Assembly: GCA_036961355.1 (NCBI GenBank)
Contig: JBALVL010000024.1
Coordinates: 10,203-74,202, forward strand
Length of the DNA: 64,000 bases
Source: Motiliproteus sp036961355
GTDB taxonomy: Bacteria > Pseudomonadota > Gammaproteobacteria > Pseudomonadales > Balneatricaceae
Direction: 5' to 3'
In this document: piece by piece, positions 24,823-33,803 of the stretch
Layout of the letters: the number at the start of each line of letters is the position of its first letter
How positions within the stretch are numbered: the first letter of the stretch is position 1
Translations under genes and position numbers: made by a program
Notes under the pieces: generated by a model
Databases searched by the model: none
Seen by the model: only the letters and a program-made list of their open reading frames with translations
What the model was told of the DNA's origin: nothing

Positions 24823-25229
24823 TGGCCACCTCCTCTGACATTCAGGTCGGCTCCGAGAGCCTGCTGGTTATTGTTTGATATGCCGCCATTGTTATCGCCA
24901 CATATCAGCACCACGTTACCGTTGTTGCCGTTAAGGTCGACGTCCAAACAGCGGAAGCGCTCCTCCATCCGTGCCAAGTTCTGGGTTACCTCCTGTCGCA
25001 TCTGCCGTACATCCGGCGAGCCGGACGGCTGCATCGGTTGAACGCCGGTATTGTCGCGCGCCGATTGCAGGTAGTAGGACCAGTCCTGTTCAAACCGCTG
25101 GCGCATGCTCTGCAGCGACTGCAACCTTTCAATTACCGGGTCGACCGGTTGTGCCGCTGTTGCCGGCGGTTCCTCGGCCAGAACGGTGCCAGAAATCAGT
25201 ATGCACAGGCTCAATAGTTTGAGTTTCAT
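24819..25229 (-). CDS. Small secreted Asn-rich-tailed protein of the CsgG-linked operon
   Basis: This 136-residue protein, unknown to me, has a signal peptide (ending LAEEP), a helical middle with LQSLQSMRQRFEQDWSYYLQSA and VRQMRQEVTQNLARMEERF, and an Asn/Gly-rich tail (DLNGNNGNVVLICGDNNG, then SNNNQQALG). The tail resembles the composition of the upstream fibre-like protein, and two cysteines (CLDVDLNG..LICGD) bracket it. It might be a nucleator or chaperone of that protein. It lies 13 bases downstream of it and is coupled to the next gene. GGAGG precedes the ATG. Confidence 0.75.
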   Translation of the reverse strand: MKLKLLSLCILISGTVLAEEPPATAAQPVDPVIERLQSLQSMRQRFEQDWSYYLQSARDNTGVQPMQPSGSPDVRQMRQEVTQNLARMEERFRCLDVDLNGNNGNVVLICGDNNGGISNNNQQALGADLNVRGGGQ

Positions 25230-25241
25230 CTTCGATACCTC

Positions 25242-25934
25242 CTAATTGCTCATCTGGTCGCTGCTGCCGGCCTGACTGTCGGCCTGCTGCTTCTGGCTGT
25301 TGCTCTGCGCGTTGACGCTATCGCCGCCCTGGCTGCCCTGTTGGTTGTTGCCGATCTGGCTGTTGTAGAGGTTGCCCTTGTTGACGTCACCGATATGGAC
25401 GTTGCCGCCGTTGGCGTTGACGTTAGAGAGCTGGATCAGCGAGTTGTTATCACCGCCCAACATCAGGGTGTTACTTTGCGGCGCGTACTGCCAGCTGATA
25501 CCCCCACCGTTGCCGTTGTTGTTAGCACCACTGCTCTCGGTAACCAGACTGCCGACGCTGACGCCGCCCTGCTGCTGGTCCTGCTGATGGCCGCGGGCCT
25601 GACCACTGTTGCCAGCCCCTTGGCCTACCGCGCTGCTGTAGCCGCGCTGCTCGTTGCGCTGCTGTTGGCTGCTGCGATACTGCTGATCCATCAGGTACTG
25701 CCTGGTCAGGGCCAAGCGCCGCTGCTGCTGTGTGCTGGTGCTGTTATCCACCGCAACAGCAACATCACTGCGTGAGACCTGCTGACGACTGTTATCGACG
25801 CTCCGCGCGCTGGAACTGTCGCGATTAACGCTGTCGGTGACCTTGCTCTCGGTTGCCACGGTATCAGCCGCGGCGGCGGGCAGAGCCAGCATTACCGATA
25901 AGCCGAGGGTCAGGGGAAAAATATAGTTCTGCAT
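25242..25934 (-). CDS. Asn/Gln/Ser-rich secreted fibre-like protein, paralog 1
   Basis: A 230-residue exported protein of low complexity (signal peptide ending LPAAAADT). It lacks Cys and Trp is almost absent, while Asn, Gln, Ser and Gly dominate, as in bacterial functional amyloids. It shares with the two proteins encoded at 32783-34457 a block YSSxVxQxAxNxGxAxGH followed by QGGxxVGxL (about residues 98-132), and a second block NSQIGxxQxGxQGG near the C-terminus. N-terminal Arg/Gln-rich repeats (QQQRRLALTRQYLMDQQYRSS) are specific to this paralog. Its promoter carries the shared motif (26024-26054). I infer that it is a substrate of the CsgG-like channel; there is no match to CsgA repeats. 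Confidence 0.8.
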   Translation of the reverse strand: MQNYIFPLTLGLSVMLALPAAAADTVATESKVTDSVNRDSSSARSVDNSRQQVSRSDVAVAVDNSTSTQQQRRLALTRQYLMDQQYRSSQQQRNEQRGYSSAVGQGAGNSGQARGHQQDQQQGGVSVGSLVTESSGANNNGNGGGISWQYAPQSNTLMLGGDNNSLIQLSNVNANGGNVHIGDVNKGNLYNSQIGNNQQGSQGGDSVNAQSNSQKQQADSQAGSSDQMSN

Positions 25935-26023
25935 GACGAAACTCCTTCTGTGGTTTGAAATAAACCAGGCCGCTTAACCTACCGGAACAAAACCGGTGGC
26001 CAGGCAAGCCCCTTGCTCCCAAA

Positions 26024-26054
26024 GTGGGTAACGGATGCTTGGCAAGGAGTTCAA
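26024..26054 (-). promoter_or_regulatory. Shared ECF-type promoter motif, copy E (paralog 1 operon)
   Basis: Minus-strand TTGAACT, 15 bases, GTTACCCAC, ending 90 bases upstream of the ATG at 25934. One mismatch in each element relative to the consensus, same spacing. The remainder of the 25935-26410 gap shows no gene I can support. Confidence 0.65.
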
Positions 26055-26410
26055 CGTAATTACGCCGAAGGCGCAAAAAAAGGCTATATCTTAGTTAGTT
26101 GTTGTAGCAGATACCGATACAAAGTCGCCGCCCAGATGTTCCCTAGTGCCGACCGCGGTTGCGACTTAGCGACCATCAGCCTTGACCTATTGGAGTTTCC
26201 CGAATAACGTAAATTCAATCTAGAGATGGGTGTGTAGCTTATCTACGGCTCAATAATAGATGGTTGCTGCTTGTTCGATAGACGTCCGTAGAAGCGCCCG
26301 AAGCAGCCATCCAACTTAGAACAATCATCACGACGGGCAACAGCTCTGTGCCTGCTAAGTTGAGAGCGTTCGATAAACGAGACTTAACTGAAATGCAGGA
26401 GAGCAACTAA

Positions 26411-27619
26411 GTGCATATCCGGGAAGAGGTTCAACAGTTAGCCGATGAAATCGTCGAACGGATCTTAGGACCTTCTGTGCCTCCCAGCTACTTCGGTCAA
26501 TTTTGTGAACAGGCTACAGCTACTGGATTACCGCTCGCTCGAGCCCATCTTTCATGGCGTACATTGCACCCGACAATTGAAGGGTTGAGTATGGTCTGGA
26601 CGCGGCACGGTGGAATGGAAGAGGTGCTTTTTCATCAATTTGGCTCCGAAGCTGACAGCGAAAATATCACCTGGCAGACCAGCCCACTGAAATACGTACT
26701 CGATAATAAGTTGGCCTTTTTCAGGCGTTGCTTGGTGGGTTCTGAAGCGAAAATAGATTATCCGATACTGCAGGAATTTCGTAATCAAGGTGCCACCGAC
26801 TATGTGGTCACAACCATTCCCTTCGGGCCGCCACCGGAGATGGAACCCATCTACGACGGTGTGCTGATGAGTTGGTGCGCTAATGCCAAAGGCGGGTTCA
26901 GTGACCAGGACCTGCATGAAATCAAATTTCTGGCCCGATACATTGGCATCCTCATAAAAATGACGCAGCGTGAGCGTACAGGGCTTAACACTTTGACTGC
27001 TTATCTTGGTGAAAAAACCGCACGACGGGTACTCGGCGGAAAAATTCATCGCGGTGACGGTGATCAGATTCCGGCGGTGATTCTCTATTGTGATTTGCGC
27101 AACTCGACCCAAATGGCTGAAGAACTACCTGGACCTGAATATCTGAAAACACTCAATCAATTTTTTGATTGTACTGCCGGGGCAGTAATCGCTGAGGGAG
27201 GGGAAATTCTGCGTTTTATCGGGGACGGCATACTGGCCATTTTTCCGATTTCTGAAGGCACCTGCCAGCAGGCACTGCTCGCGACTGAAGAAATGGAACG
27301 TCGCATCAAGCAACTTAACCGACAGCGGCAGACTGCAAAGTTGCCCACGCTCTCTTATGGACTCGGACTGCATACCGGAGAGGTGATGCATGGCAATATT
27401 GGAGTACCGGAACGGCTTGATTTTTCTGTGACCGGCCCTGCTGCCAATGAAGCGGCAAGAATCGAGGGTCTCACCAAGCAACTGGGCTATCGGGTGCTCG
27501 CCTCCAGGCCTTTTGTGGAGCAGACCAAAGGGGACTGGGTTTCGTTGGGAAGCCACGCCCTTCGTGGCGTCGGTTCAGAATTTGAGTTATTTGCTCTGGC
27601 GTCAACCCGCTCACAGTAG
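26411..27619 (+). CDS. Class III adenylate/guanylate cyclase
   Basis: The 402-residue protein has an N-terminal sensory region of unknown type (about 1-200, GAF-like in size) and a C-terminal class III cyclase catalytic domain. Visible catalytic elements are LYCDLRNST with the first metal Asp (about 226), RFIGDGILAIF with the second metal Asp (about 271), GLGLHTGEV and FSVTGPAANEAARIE with the transition-state Asn and Arg (about 338-350). It is soluble, with no membrane helix. The start is GTG at 26411 after GGAGAGCAAC. It interrupts the two blocks of the secreted-protein system and has no evident link to it. ATP versus GTP preference is not decided. Confidence 0.88.
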   Translation: MHIREEVQQLADEIVERILGPSVPPSYFGQFCEQATATGLPLARAHLSWRTLHPTIEGLSMVWTRHGGMEEVLFHQFGSEADSENITWQTSPLKYVLDNKLAFFRRCLVGSEAKIDYPILQEFRNQGATDYVVTTIPFGPPPEMEPIYDGVLMSWCANAKGGFSDQDLHEIKFLARYIGILIKMTQRERTGLNTLTAYLGEKTARRVLGGKIHRGDGDQIPAVILYCDLRNSTQMAEELPGPEYLKTLNQFFDCTAGAVIAEGGEILRFIGDGILAIFPISEGTCQQALLATEEMERRIKQLNRQRQTAKLPTLSYGLGLHTGEVMHGNIGVPERLDFSVTGPAANEAARIEGLTKQLGYRVLASRPFVEQTKGDWVSLGSHALRGVGSEFELFALASTRSQ

Positions 27620-27759
27620 CTGTCTGTCACCGACTTTCTTCACTATCTAGCTAATGTCTGCTGTTGGGCGGTAGCTACCTGTTATGAGCCCTTTTCCATC
27701 ATCCTCAGAACGTCTGACTATAGAGCCACTGCTTGTTGGAGCAGGTCACCCAGAAAGAG

Positions 27760-28368
27760 TTATTTTTTGAACAGTCCACGTAGATGGAGTTCCAGTAGGG
27801 TGCGGAAAAATGCCTCAATCGATGGAATAGGGGCGCAGTCGTAGAAGCCGTCAATCATCAGCGAGGCGATACCATGCACCTTGGCCCAGCAGCTATTGGC
27901 CAGCAGGAACGGCTGCTGATCGACAAACTCACCGGTGGCGATCCCCTTCTCAGCTTGATTAATGACCACCTGCAGAGCATTAAAACCACTCTCCTGGAGT
28001 TCTGGGTAATTCTGGCGATCGTGAATGATCGGTCCGAACATCAGTTTGTAGCGCTCGGGGTTGCGGCGAGCAAAATCGATATAAGCCAGGCCGATCGATG
28101 TCATGCCATCGGCGGCTGCCGGAACCGTCTGGGCAGCTTGTTGGGTCTCGTCGCGCAGTTGTTCATAGCCCTCGACGGCAAGCGCCACCAGTAGCTGGTT
28201 CTTATCCTTGAAATGGCGGTAAGGCGCGGTCTGCGAAACGCCTGCATCACGCGCAACAGCCCGCAAGCTGAGCTTTTCAACACCATGTTCCCGTATCTGT
28301 TTAAGCGCGGCTTCTAGCAGAGCGTTGCGGAGATCGCCGTGATGGTAGTTCTGTTTTTCCTGATTCAT
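27760..28368 (-). CDS. TetR-family repressor of the RND efflux operon
   Basis: From the ATG at 28368 the protein has 202 residues: a helix-turn-helix (ALLEAALKQIREHGVEKLSLRAVARDAGVSQTAPYRHFKDKNQLLVALA) and an all-helical ligand domain with FARRNPERYKLMFGP, of the WHG/TetR_C_33 type. A longer open frame upstream is non-coding. It is divergent from the adaptor and RND genes and presumably represses them; an inverted repeat lies in the shared promoter. Confidence 0.88.
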   Translation of the reverse strand: MNQEKQNYHHGDLRNALLEAALKQIREHGVEKLSLRAVARDAGVSQTAPYRHFKDKNQLLVALAVEGYEQLRDETQQAAQTVPAAADGMTSIGLAYIDFARRNPERYKLMFGPIIHDRQNYPELQESGFNALQVVINQAEKGIATGEFVDQQPFLLANSCWAKVHGIASLMIDGFYDCAPIPSIEAFFRTLLELHLRGLFKK

Positions 28369-28426
28369 AGTGAAAGTCTCGCATAGAACGGCATTGCAAA
28401 GAAGTTCAGTTGCTTTCTTATTCGAC

Positions 28427-28477
28427 AATGTTGACGATGAACACATAGTGGAATAGCATGTGATCAGTGTCAACATT
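28427..28477. promoter_or_regulatory. Inverted half sites in the TetR/RND promoter
   Basis: AATGTTGAC at 28427-28435 and its exact reverse complement GTCAACATT at 28469-28477 lie 42 bases apart between the divergent genes. The left copy contains a TTGACG that could be the -35 of the efflux operon. Candidate operator for the TetR protein. Confidence 0.5.
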
Positions 28478-28492
28478 TAGATGGAGGTGGTT

Positions 28493-29497
28493 ATGCGTGG
28501 TTTATTGGTTGTTTCAATCCTGCTGGGATTACTGAGTGGCCGGCTGTATGCCGAGCCGACGCCTGTGGAAGTGGTTAGTATCAGCTACCTACCTCAAGCC
28601 AAGATGGTGCGCAGCAGCGGCCAGGTTCGACCTGTTTCCGAGCAGGCACTGGCGTTTAAGGTCGGCGGTATCCTGGAACGGATTTTTGTTCAGGAGGGGC
28701 AGGCAGTAAAGCGCGGCGCAGTCATTGCCCGTCTAGATCTGGAAGAGATGAAGGCTGGCGTGGCCCGAGCAGAGAGCCTGGTTTCCGCTGCTCAGCGTCA
28801 GGCCGATCGTTTAGGCAAGCTCAAGCAACGCAATCTGATCTCAGAAGAACGGCTCCAGCAGGCTGAAACTGTGTTGCAAGTGGCGTTGTCTGATCTACGC
28901 GTGGCGCGCTTCAATCGCCAGCATGCCGAGATCCGGGCACCCGCTGATGGGAGAGTATTACAGCGTTTGCTCGAAGAAAATGAACTGATCCAACAGGGTC
29001 AGTCGGTGTTGGTGTTTGCCGACGAAACCCAGGGCTGGGCTGTCAGTCTAGGCGTGGCCGATGTCGATGTGGTCAAGCTAGCCCTCGGCGACCGAGCCGA
29101 GGTGCGCCTGGATGCTTATCCGGGTCAGGCCTTCACCGCCATCATTCGTGAAATCTCCGGTCGCGCCGACCCTCGTTCGCTTACCTTTGCGGTCGAAGTG
29201 GCGCTAGAACAGCCACCAAAGCTCTACTCGGGGCTGATTGCCCATGCTGATATTATGCCATCCCAGACCGAGCCGCTGGCTCAGCTGCCGTTGTCTGCGC
29301 TGGTAAGTGCGCAGGGGGCAGAGGGCGATGTTTATCGCCTCGATAACGTGGGACTGGCTCGCCTGGCGCACGTAGAGATCGCCTACCTGGAGGCCGGCGG
29401 CGCGCTGATTCGGCCGGGGCTGGAACCCGGTGCTCGGGTCATCACTCAGGGGGGCGCTTTTTTGTTTGATGGCGCGCCTGTTCGCATTCTGGATTAA
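28493..29497 (+). CDS. RND efflux periplasmic adaptor (membrane fusion protein)
   Basis: The 334-residue adaptor (ATG at 28493 after GGAGGTGGTT) has a signal peptide ending LYAEP and the MFP order: a beta/lipoyl half SEQALAFKVGGILERIFVQEGQAVKRGAVIARLD, a coiled-coil hairpin (about 85-140), the second lipoyl half ADGRVLQRLLEENELIQQGQSVLVF, a beta barrel and a membrane-proximal end GARVITQGGAFLFDGAPV. It links the RND pump to an outer-membrane channel. No outer-membrane factor gene is in the operon, so a TolC-like protein from elsewhere is needed. Confidence 0.92.
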   Translation: MRGLLVVSILLGLLSGRLYAEPTPVEVVSISYLPQAKMVRSSGQVRPVSEQALAFKVGGILERIFVQEGQAVKRGAVIARLDLEEMKAGVARAESLVSAAQRQADRLGKLKQRNLISEERLQQAETVLQVALSDLRVARFNRQHAEIRAPADGRVLQRLLEENELIQQGQSVLVFADETQGWAVSLGVADVDVVKLALGDRAEVRLDAYPGQAFTAIIREISGRADPRSLTFAVEVALEQPPKLYSGLIAHADIMPSQTEPLAQLPLSALVSAQGAEGDVYRLDNVGLARLAHVEIAYLEAGGALIRPGLEPGARVITQGGAFLFDGAPVRILD

Positions 29498-29509
29498 GGG
29501 GCGTTGACG

Positions 29510-32500
29510 ATGAAGTTGCCGGTATTGGCGATACGCCACCATCAATTGACCCTGCTGGTCAGTCTAATTCTGGTGTTGCTGGGAGTAGTCTCCTTCCTGA
29601 CCATGCCGCGCTCGGAAGATCCTATTTTTGATTTTCCAACGATCACTCTGACCGTGGTCAACCCGGGTGCCAACCCTTCAGATATGGAATCGTTGGTGGT
29701 CGACCCCATCGAATCCGAGATTAACGAGCTCGAAGACCTTAAGCATATCAAAACCAGCATCGAGGATGGCCTGGTGTTGGTGGAGGTGGAGTTCTTGTTC
29801 GGCAGCGATCCTGATGAAAAACACGACGATGTCGTGGCTGCCGTCAATCGTGTGCGTGAGCAGCTGCCCAACAGTATTCGTAAGCTGGAGGTCAAGAAGG
29901 CCTCCCCCGGAGAGGTGGGGGTTCTGCAGCTGGCGTTGACCCACGACCGTAGCGATTACCGCGCGCTGCGTCACATCGGTGAGCGCCTTGAGCGAAAAAT
30001 CGAGCAAGTTGCCGGTGTTAAGCGGGTCGACCTCGAGGCGCTGCCGGAGCTGGAGGTGCAGCTGCGAGTCGATCCTTCCAAACTCTATGCCTTGGGTATC
30101 GGGCTGGACACGGTTTATCAGGCCGTCAACTCGCAGCAGGAAAATCTGCCAGGGGGGCATGCCCATGTCGGCGAACGACGACTGACGGTGCGCACCAGCG
30201 GTGATTATCAGAGCCTGGCCGAAATTGAGAATACCGTAGTGACCTCGCGCGCTGGCCAGCCGATCTACGTGCGCAACCTAGCCCAGGTTGAATTCAACCA
30301 GGGCCTGCCCAGCTACCGTGCCCGCTACCGCGACCGCGATGCGTTATTTCTGAATGTGATCCAGCGCCAGGGTAGCAACATCTTTGACGTGACCACGGCT
30401 ATCGACGAGGTGATCGCTGGGATCGAGACGACGCTGCCGGCCGGGGTGGCACTCTATCGAGTCGCCGAACAGCGCGACAGTGTCTCCAGCCGTGTTAACG
30501 GTTTTTTTATCAACCTGCTTCAAGGGTTGGCTTTGGTGGCTCTCGCGTGTCTGTTGGTGCTGGGCCGGCGACCCAGTGTAGTTGTGGTCACCGCCGTGCC
30601 CGTCTCGATCTTTATCGCTATCGGTTGGCTCGATCTGACCGGGTTTGGTCTGCAGCAGATGTCGATCGTCGGGTTGGTGATAGCCCTGGGGCTGTTGGTG
30701 GATAACGCCATCGTGGTGACCGAGAATGTGTTGCGGTTGCAGCGGCAAGGATTGGATGCAGACCAAGCTGCTAGCCGAGGCAGTCGGCAGGTGGCGTTGG
30801 CCGTGGTCAGTGGCACCCTAACCACGGTGCTCTCTTTTGTGCCCATGCTGATGATGCAGAATGGATCTGGCACCTTTATCCGCTCCATGCCAGTGACAGT
30901 GGTGTTGACCTTGGTGGCGTCGCTAGTAGTGGCGCTGACCTTGACGCCACTGATGGCCAAGCGCATGGCCCTGTCGCCGACATCTCGACCCCGATTGCAG
31001 CGAGGCTTGGACCGTCTCGCGTCCGGCCCTTATAGCCGAGGACTGGCATGGACGTTGCGCCATCCGCTGCCGGTACTGATGGTGGCCGTGCTGTTGACGG
31101 GTTCGGCTCTGATGTTGTTTCCCAAGATCGGTGTCAGCCTGTTTCCCAAGGCGGAGAAATCAATGCTGCTGGTCAATCTAGAACTGGCCGAGGGTGCGAG
31201 TTTCTACCGCACTCAAGCAGTGGCCGAAACCGTGGCGGATGAATTGTTACTGGAAGCGTTGGTCGAGGATGTTGCGATCAATATTGGCCGAGGCCATCCA
31301 CGTATCTATTACAACGTAAATCCGTCGCGCCAGAAACCCAACTTTGCCCAGCTGTTAATCAAACTCAATGATAGCCATTTGGCTGTAGTCGAGCCCTTCG
31401 TTGAGCGTATCCGCAGCTCCCTGGATCACTATCCAGGCGTGCAGATTCGGGTCAAGGAGTTCGCCCAAGGACCGCCAACGGTAGCTCCAATTTCGGTGCG
31501 GGTGCTGGGAGAGGAGTGGCTGGCGATTCGTGACGCTTCTTCTCGGGTAGTACGTTTACTAGATGGCATTGATGGCACCGTTAACGTCGATAATCCGATC
31601 GGCAAAAACCAGATCGATCTGAAGGTCGATATCAATCGTGATAAGGCAGCGATGGTGGGACTTCCCCTGAGCCAGGTCGATCAGAATATTCGTGCCGCGC
31701 TGGTGGGCCTGCAGATGGGAAGTTACCGTGATGCCCAGGGGGATGAGTTTGCCATCGTGCTGCGCTCCTCCAATCAACACAAGCCCGAGCTGGAGGTGTT
31801 CGACACTCTCAAACTCAAGGCTCAAAGTGGCGCGATGGTGCCCTTTAATCAGATTGCACGGCTGAAATTGGAAAGCGGCATGCCCCGGCTGCAGCACCAT
31901 AACCTGGAACGGATGGCGCGAATTACTGCAGATGTGCGCCCCGGCTATAACACAGAGGCGCTGACCAACCGGATTATTGTCGAACTTGAAAAGCTGTCAC
32001 TACCAGAAGGCGTGCGTTTTGCCATCGGGGGCGAACAGGCCAGCCGCAAGGAGTCATTCGGCGGTATGGCCAAGGCGCTGATCATCGCGTTGCTGGGGAT
32101 TTTTACGGTGCTGGTGATGCAGTTTCGCTCTTTCACGCAGCCATTGATCGTGCTGGCGACCATTCCATTCGCAGCCACTGGCGCGTTCTTCGGACTCTAC
32201 CTAACCGGCTATACCTTCTCTTTTACCGCCTTCGTGGGGCTGACATCTTTGGTCGGGATCGTGGTCAACAATGCCATCATCCTGGTGGACTACGCCAATC
32301 AGCTGCGCCAAGGCGGGGCTGAGTTGAGTGAGGCGATATTGACGAGCGCCCGCACCCGGATGACGCCGATCCTACTGACCAGCGTCACCACCATCGCAGG
32401 GCTGCTGCCGCTGACCCTCAGCGGTTCGAGCTTGTGGACCCCCATGGGAGTGGCGATCATCGCCGGGCTGCTGATATCGACCCTGTTGAGCCTGTTTGTG

Positions 32501-32563
32501 GTACCGGTACTTTACCGGTTATTTACTCCAAGCAGGTCGATTGAGGTAAACGATGGCCGCTAA
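29510..32563 (+). CDS. RND-family efflux pump permease (AcrB-like)
   Basis: This 1017-residue inner-membrane pump has the twelve-helix RND layout with two large periplasmic loops. Markers are FLTMPRSEDPIFDFPTITL at the start, LGLLVDNAIVVTENVLRLQ and LTTVLSFVPMLMM in the first half, FAIGGEQASRKESFGGMAKALIIALLGIF and GLTSLVGIVVNNAIILVDYANQLR in the second. The transmembrane Asp of VDNAI is present. Sequence style is that of single-adaptor HAE-type pumps related to the VexF/TriC-like group; the substrate is unknown. It overlaps nothing and follows the adaptor by 12 bases. The ATG at 29510 is preferred to a TTG two codons earlier. Confidence 0.93.
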   Translation: MKLPVLAIRHHQLTLLVSLILVLLGVVSFLTMPRSEDPIFDFPTITLTVVNPGANPSDMESLVVDPIESEINELEDLKHIKTSIEDGLVLVEVEFLFGSDPDEKHDDVVAAVNRVREQLPNSIRKLEVKKASPGEVGVLQLALTHDRSDYRALRHIGERLERKIEQVAGVKRVDLEALPELEVQLRVDPSKLYALGIGLDTVYQAVNSQQENLPGGHAHVGERRLTVRTSGDYQSLAEIENTVVTSRAGQPIYVRNLAQVEFNQGLPSYRARYRDRDALFLNVIQRQGSNIFDVTTAIDEVIAGIETTLPAGVALYRVAEQRDSVSSRVNGFFINLLQGLALVALACLLVLGRRPSVVVVTAVPVSIFIAIGWLDLTGFGLQQMSIVGLVIALGLLVDNAIVVTENVLRLQRQGLDADQAASRGSRQVALAVVSGTLTTVLSFVPMLMMQNGSGTFIRSMPVTVVLTLVASLVVALTLTPLMAKRMALSPTSRPRLQRGLDRLASGPYSRGLAWTLRHPLPVLMVAVLLTGSALMLFPKIGVSLFPKAEKSMLLVNLELAEGASFYRTQAVAETVADELLLEALVEDVAINIGRGHPRIYYNVNPSRQKPNFAQLLIKLNDSHLAVVEPFVERIRSSLDHYPGVQIRVKEFAQGPPTVAPISVRVLGEEWLAIRDASSRVVRLLDGIDGTVNVDNPIGKNQIDLKVDINRDKAAMVGLPLSQVDQNIRAALVGLQMGSYRDAQGDEFAIVLRSSNQHKPELEVFDTLKLKAQSGAMVPFNQIARLKLESGMPRLQHHNLERMARITADVRPGYNTEALTNRIIVELEKLSLPEGVRFAIGGEQASRKESFGGMAKALIIALLGIFTVLVMQFRSFTQPLIVLATIPFAATGAFFGLYLTGYTFSFTAFVGLTSLVGIVVNNAIILVDYANQLRQGGAELSEAILTSARTRMTPILLTSVTTIAGLLPLTLSGSSLWTPMGVAIIAGLLISTLLSLFVVPVLYRLFTPSRSIEVNDGR

Positions 32564-32659
32564 GTCTTAGATGAAGCAGCCGCCTCGCATCCTCTCCAGA
32601 ACGACTGCTACGGGGCCACTTAAGTTGCTTAGTCTCTGACTTGCTCTTCACCACAGCTA

Positions 32660-32686
32660 ATAAAATAACCCCCAATGGCGGGGGCT
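32660..32686 (-). terminator. Terminator of paralog 2 gene
   Basis: CCCCC-AATGGC-GGGGG stem; on the minus strand followed by TTATTTTATT. It lies about 100 bases after the stop of the secreted-protein gene at 32783. Confidence 0.75.
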
Positions 32687-32782
32687 CAGCATGCTATTAA
32701 TCGGCTAGACCAATAGCTATCTGCCATCACCCCTAACAGCTGGCGCAACGGGACTTACATTTCAGTGCATGCTTTTCAGCAC

Positions 32783-33436
32783 TTACTTGGCGGCGCTATT
32801 GCTGACACCGTCATCAGAGCTAACGAAAGAGACTGCGGTCTGGTCCTGATCGTTGGCCTGCAGGTTGGTCACATTACCTCCCTGCATACCCGACTGTACC
32901 GAGCCGATCTGGCTATTGAGCATATTGCCGCTGCTGATGTTGCCGTATTGGCGGCTATAGGTCGGTGACGCGACATTGTGCCCGCTGCGCTTGTTGGTGT
33001 TGGTTTCGTGTGCCAACGTACCAACAGCCGTACCGCCCTGCTTCTGCTCCATGCTGTGGCCCGAAGCACGGCCCTGGTTGGTGGCGTTCTGACCGACGTT
33101 GCTGGAATAATTACGCTTCTGGTTAAGGTTCTGGTTGGCGTTCAGATTGTCCATGCGGTAGTCATGGCTAGAGTTGAAACGATAGCTTTGGTTGAGGCGA
33201 TTACGGACGCTGTTATCCAGATCGTAGTTGAGATTAGTACGACTATCGACACGCTTACTGTTGTCGATGCGGGTCTTGTACTTGTTGGTGGTGTTGTTGG
33301 TATTAGTGACGTTAGCATCGTAGCCGATCTTAACCTGCGGGTAGCCGTAACCCACGGGGTTCGCCTGGGCCACGCCTGAGGTCAAAACAGCAAGGGTAGC
33401 AACGGTTGCAAGTGCAGTTTTAGTGAATGCTTTCAT
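32783..33436 (-). CDS. Asn/Gln/Ser-rich secreted fibre-like protein, paralog 2
   Basis: A 217-residue exported protein with signal peptide (AVLTSGVAQANPVGYGY). The mature part is dominated by Asn, Ser, Thr and Gln with regular polar repeats (DANVTNTNNTTNKYKTRIDN, DSRTNLNYDLDNSVRNRLNQ), no Cys and no Trp. It carries the family block YSSNVGQNATNQGRASGH-SMEQKQGG (about 110-135) and the second block NSQIGSVQSGMQGG. It is closest to the neighbouring paralog 3, from which it probably arose by tandem duplication. Each of the two has its own shared-motif promoter and its own terminator, suggesting independent high expression. A functional amyloid or surface-fibre subunit exported by the CsgG-like channel is inferred. 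Confidence 0.82.
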   Translation of the reverse strand: MKAFTKTALATVATLAVLTSGVAQANPVGYGYPQVKIGYDANVTNTNNTTNKYKTRIDNSKRVDSRTNLNYDLDNSVRNRLNQSYRFNSSHDYRMDNLNANQNLNQKRNYSSNVGQNATNQGRASGHSMEQKQGGTAVGTLAHETNTNKRSGHNVASPTYSRQYGNISSGNMLNSQIGSVQSGMQGGNVTNLQANDQDQTAVSFVSSDDGVSNSAAK

Positions 33437-33500
33437 GGTTATTTCCTCGTAATGGACTTTCTTGGTTGTTGTTTGGTAAATCGCTTGGTGGATTCCTACG

Positions 33501-33531
33501 GTAGGTCACAGTCAGATCCGAGGCGGTTCAA
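33501..33531 (-). promoter_or_regulatory. Shared ECF-type promoter motif, copy C (paralog 2)
   Basis: Minus-strand TTGAACC, 15 bases, GTGACCTAC, ending 65 bases upstream of the ATG at 33436. The remaining part of the 33437-33803 gap is AT-rich and holds only the terminator of the next gene. Confidence 0.75.
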
Positions 33532-33754
33532 ACTAAATGAGAAAATATTGAAAAAAACTCGCAAAAAATACGCAGTTAATTGAATTTAAAGAGATAAAAA
33601 AATCGAACAGTGCGACAACCGGCGCCCATAATTGCGTCCAACGCTTTGGGCTAAAGAGCGATAGGCCTGAAAATGGCTAAGCCTGGGCGCGCCAACCTAG
33701 AGAGCCTTTGATTAGGTCCAACAGCACTTCTGGTAATCGGGCCGTAACCACGAC

Positions 33755-33780
33755 AAAAGCCCCCATAAGCGGGGGCCTTT
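33755..33780 (-). terminator. Terminator of paralog 3 gene
   Basis: AAAGGCCCCC-GCTTAT-GGGGGCTTTT on the minus strand, a GC-rich stem running into a T tract, about 25 bases after the stop at 33804. Confidence 0.85.
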
Positions 33781-33803
33781 AGTTCTGGTGGTGATACGGC
33801 TGA

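Noticed and set aside
24496..25229. Assignment of the two small proteins as CsgE and CsgF
   Set aside because: Size and location fit, but I can see no sequence resemblance to either.
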